64,000 nt of DNA, taken from NCBI GenBank assembly GCA_902774845.1, contig CACYJU010000008.1:33601-97600 (forward strand), given 5' to 3'. Both the position numbers and the translations under genes were made by a program. Below the pieces are notes generated by a model that had not been told where the DNA came from, made no database searches, and saw nothing but the letters and a program-made list of their open reading frames with translations. Source of the stretch: an uncultured Bacteroidota bacterium. GTDB lineage: Bacteria; Bacteroidota; Bacteroidia; Bacteroidales; P3. This document shows positions 62,312 through 64,000 of this stretch, piece by piece; position 1 is the stretch's first letter, and each line of letters opens with the position of its first letter.

Positions 62312-62394
62312 TTGCCAAAAAGGAAAAATTCGTTCTTAAAGGGACTATACGACCCAGAAAGTGTAGTGTCCTTGCAGGGATTATTTAAGTTTCT

Positions 62395-63690
62395 TTAATT
62401 CACCCTTGAGGGATTGTTGCTAAGGCAATGGTAGCCTATCCTGCAGTCGAGGCAGCGGTGCTGGTCGCAGTAGTTGTTGAAAAGCTGCAACAAGGCTTGG
62501 GTGTCGGCGGCTGAGCGTGGTTGGATACCAAAATCTTTCCACACTCGCACGATATTGTTCGACTCGGGTTTTACCTGGCGCAAGAGCTCTACGGCTCGGT
62601 CGCAGAGATCCTGACGGTCATGCCGTCTGCCATAGACGAAAAGGAGCGGAAGCCAGGCGTTGATGACGAGCGTGTTGGCCAACTGGGTACCCACCCGCTT
62701 GATGGAAGCCTTGGTGGCGGCATCGAAACGATAATGGGTGGTCCAATAGTCGGCGGCGGTGGCGTTGAAGCAAGCCAGGAGGTCTTCCACCCGTTCGGTC
62801 TCGAGGAGCTTGGAGAAGAGGTTATGCGAGGCGCAGAGGAATGAAGCGAACTGGCTGATGCGCACCGTGGGGAAAGACGAAGGCCTCATACGGAAGAACT
62901 TCCAGAGGTATGCTGATATGGGGGTAAGCGAATACCCCTTGCGCAGAATCTCGTATTCCGCCTGGAGGCGGCGCGGATAGTCGTCGGAGAACTGGTCGTT
63001 GAGCAGGCCGGCCTGTCCGAGGAGGAGAGCTTCGATACGGTCGCGGTCGTCGCGGTAGCGGGATATGATGTTCAAGGGAGCGGCTTTGGCGAGGATCTCG
63101 AAGGGGATGGCGTTGTCTTTACCCCCGAAATAGCAGGCGGAGAGCCAGTAGCAGGTGGTTTCCCAGCTGCCTTTGTTGTCTTCCAGCATCTGGGCGATGG
63201 CCTTGGATTTGCGTTCGAGGCGTTCGATGAGCAGGCGTTCGATCCAAGAGTGGAGTACGAAGTCGGGGGTTTCGGAGAGGAGGTCGGCGCAGGCCACCGA
63301 GCCTTTCTTCTCGGGCCCACGCATCAGCTTGTCATAGCAGGCGAAGAGGTCGGGGGAAATGAAATGGCGCAGTTCCAGTACCGGCAGCAGGGAGCCAGCG
63401 GCTGTCGTTATGTTGCAGTCGTGATTGTAGACGACATGGAGTATGACGTTGTTGTAGGCGGGGTCGTTGGAGTGCTGGTGGAGGTTCCAGTCGGAGGCGT
63501 TCACGTGGACCTCGACAGAGCCAGCCCAGCGGATGCCGCCTATGGAGATGCGGGCGTTCAGGAAGTCGGGGCCGGCGGCGGAGTTCAGCGAGCCCGGCGA
63601 GTCGATGGAGACCGACCTTCCGTCGACGGTGGCAAGGGAGCCAGCGAAGAGCCGGTGGAGCCAGAGGAACTGGAGGAAGGATTCGGTCAT
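62395..63690 (-). CDS. DUF2851 family protein
   Basis: 431 residues. The family hallmark is an N-terminal nuclease-like sheet (GPDFLNARISIGGIRWAGSV, EVHVNASDWNLHQHSND, NVILHVVYNHD) and a C-terminal cysteine motif CLDCRIGYHC. No function has been established. The start at 63690 lies 18 bp from an octamer array. It converges on the FKBP gene; the 83-bp junction has no strong terminator. Confidence 0.9.
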   Translation of the reverse strand: MTESFLQFLWLHRLFAGSLATVDGRSVSIDSPGSLNSAAGPDFLNARISIGGIRWAGSVEVHVNASDWNLHQHSNDPAYNNVILHVVYNHDCNITTAAGSLLPVLELRHFISPDLFACYDKLMRGPEKKGSVACADLLSETPDFVLHSWIERLLIERLERKSKAIAQMLEDNKGSWETTCYWLSACYFGGKDNAIPFEILAKAAPLNIISRYRDDRDRIEALLLGQAGLLNDQFSDDYPRRLQAEYEILRKGYSLTPISAYLWKFFRMRPSSFPTVRISQFASFLCASHNLFSKLLETERVEDLLACFNATAADYWTTHYRFDAATKASIKRVGTQLANTLVINAWLPLLFVYGRRHDRQDLCDRAVELLRQVKPESNNIVRVWKDFGIQPRSAADTQALLQLFNNYCDQHRCLDCRIGYHCLSNNPSRVN

Positions 63691-63707
63691 GTTGAGAGTT
63701 GAAAAAT

Positions 63708-63984
63708 GGTGTATGGGTGTATGGGTGTATGGGTGTATGGGTGTATGGGTGTATAGGTGTATGGGTGTATAGGTGTATGGGTGTATGGGTGTATGGGTGT
63801 ATGGGTGTATGGGTGTATGGGTGTATAGGTGTATAGGTGTATAGGTGTATGGGTGTATGGGTGTATAGGTGTATGGGTGTATGGGTGTATGGGTGTATGG
63901 GTGTATGGGTGTATGGGTGTATAGGTGTATGGGTGTATGGGTGTATGGGTGTATGGGTGTATAGGTGTATGGGTGTATGGGTGT
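63708..63984. repeat. GGTGTATG octamer tandem array
   Basis: About 34 tandem copies of GGTGTATG with scattered GGTGTATA variants, immediately upstream of the DUF2851 gene, where a promoter would be expected. Confidence 0.95.
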
Positions 63985-64000
63985 TTTCGTTGGTAGCTCA

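Noticed and set aside
62335..62380. Terminator between the FKBP and DUF2851 genes
   Set aside because: GGAC...GTCC pairing is broken by unpaired bases and lacks a T tract.
63708..63984. Possible CRISPR or telomere-like array
   Set aside because: Simple octamer tandem repeat with no spacers; best read as a microsatellite-type array.

Overview
The window is chromosomal DNA of a member of the Bacteroidota, most likely order Bacteroidales. Evidence: the promoters have the Bacteroidota form (TTTG, about 19-20 nt, TAnnTTTG); the protein repertoire is typical of the group (DUF2723, DUF2851, YitT, the zinc-ribbon/Nif3 pair, an FKBP lipoprotein behind a DHH phosphoesterase, LolA-like and outer-membrane barrel proteins); and one protein carries a type IX secretion C-terminal signal. 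No rRNA, phage, transposase or CRISPR array was seen. Almost all of the window is ordinary core genome, but its intergenic DNA is unusually rich in repeats.

Layout. 1-5246 (minus): start of the ATP synthase operon (atpB, cut by the window edge) behind a small ribbon-helix-helix-like gene and a DUF2723 membrane protein, then a lone arginine deiminase. 5247-6873: a long repeat-bearing intergenic region and a lipoprotein gene. 6971-10753 (minus): thrS-infC-rpmI-rplT, then rplS. 11006-12980 (minus): groS-groL behind a sigma-54-like promoter. 13365-17230 (plus): outer-membrane protein, Nif3-like protein, zinc-ribbon coiled-coil protein, histidine ammonia-lyase. 17330-34540 (minus): a long run of housekeeping genes (rfbA, an ABC permease, tsaB, lolA-like, folE, rlmI-like, rpe, yitT, TSCPD protein, yggS-like, folC) followed upstream by an outer-membrane barrel, a 1021-residue TPR protein and a thioredoxin-fold protein lacking CXXC. 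34541-35675: repeat-rich non-coding DNA. 35676-39762 (minus): NlpC/P60 hydrolase, tRNA-Arg, GNAT acetyltransferase, and a glycosyltransferase/ECF sigma/outer-membrane protein unit. 39922-48435: tgt, a beta-flower repeat protein, a large secreted FN3-like protein, an orphan AbiGi-type abortive infection gene, alaS and a GroES-like gene. 48703-50579: lipoprotein, tRNA-Ser, nitroreductase, short YdeI-like protein. 51122-58997: AraC regulator divergent from a seven-gene surface locus. 59213-63690: queA, DUF2147, nrnA-like, FKBP lipoprotein, DUF2851. The window ends in an octamer tandem repeat.

How genes work together. folE and folC serve folate, and FolE also provides the first step toward queuosine, whose last steps, Tgt and QueA, are both here though 18 kb apart. 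The most system-like locus is 51122-58997: a T9SS-signal protein, a Cthe_2159-type beta-helix carbohydrate-binding protein, two small secreted proteins, a VTC/polyphosphate-polymerase-type tunnel enzyme, a DUF4956 membrane protein and a DUF2490 barrel.

The most unusual non-coding signal is a set of four nested hairpin elements in two families (5366-5515 with 50634-50784; 34824-34986 with 35066-35217). Within each family the core sequence is conserved, but the terminal arms are built from different short repeat units in each copy and always stay complementary to one another. The same three loci carry drifting 11-12 bp direct repeats. A separate TGCTTGA repeat family sits in many gene junctions and has entered alaS in frame.
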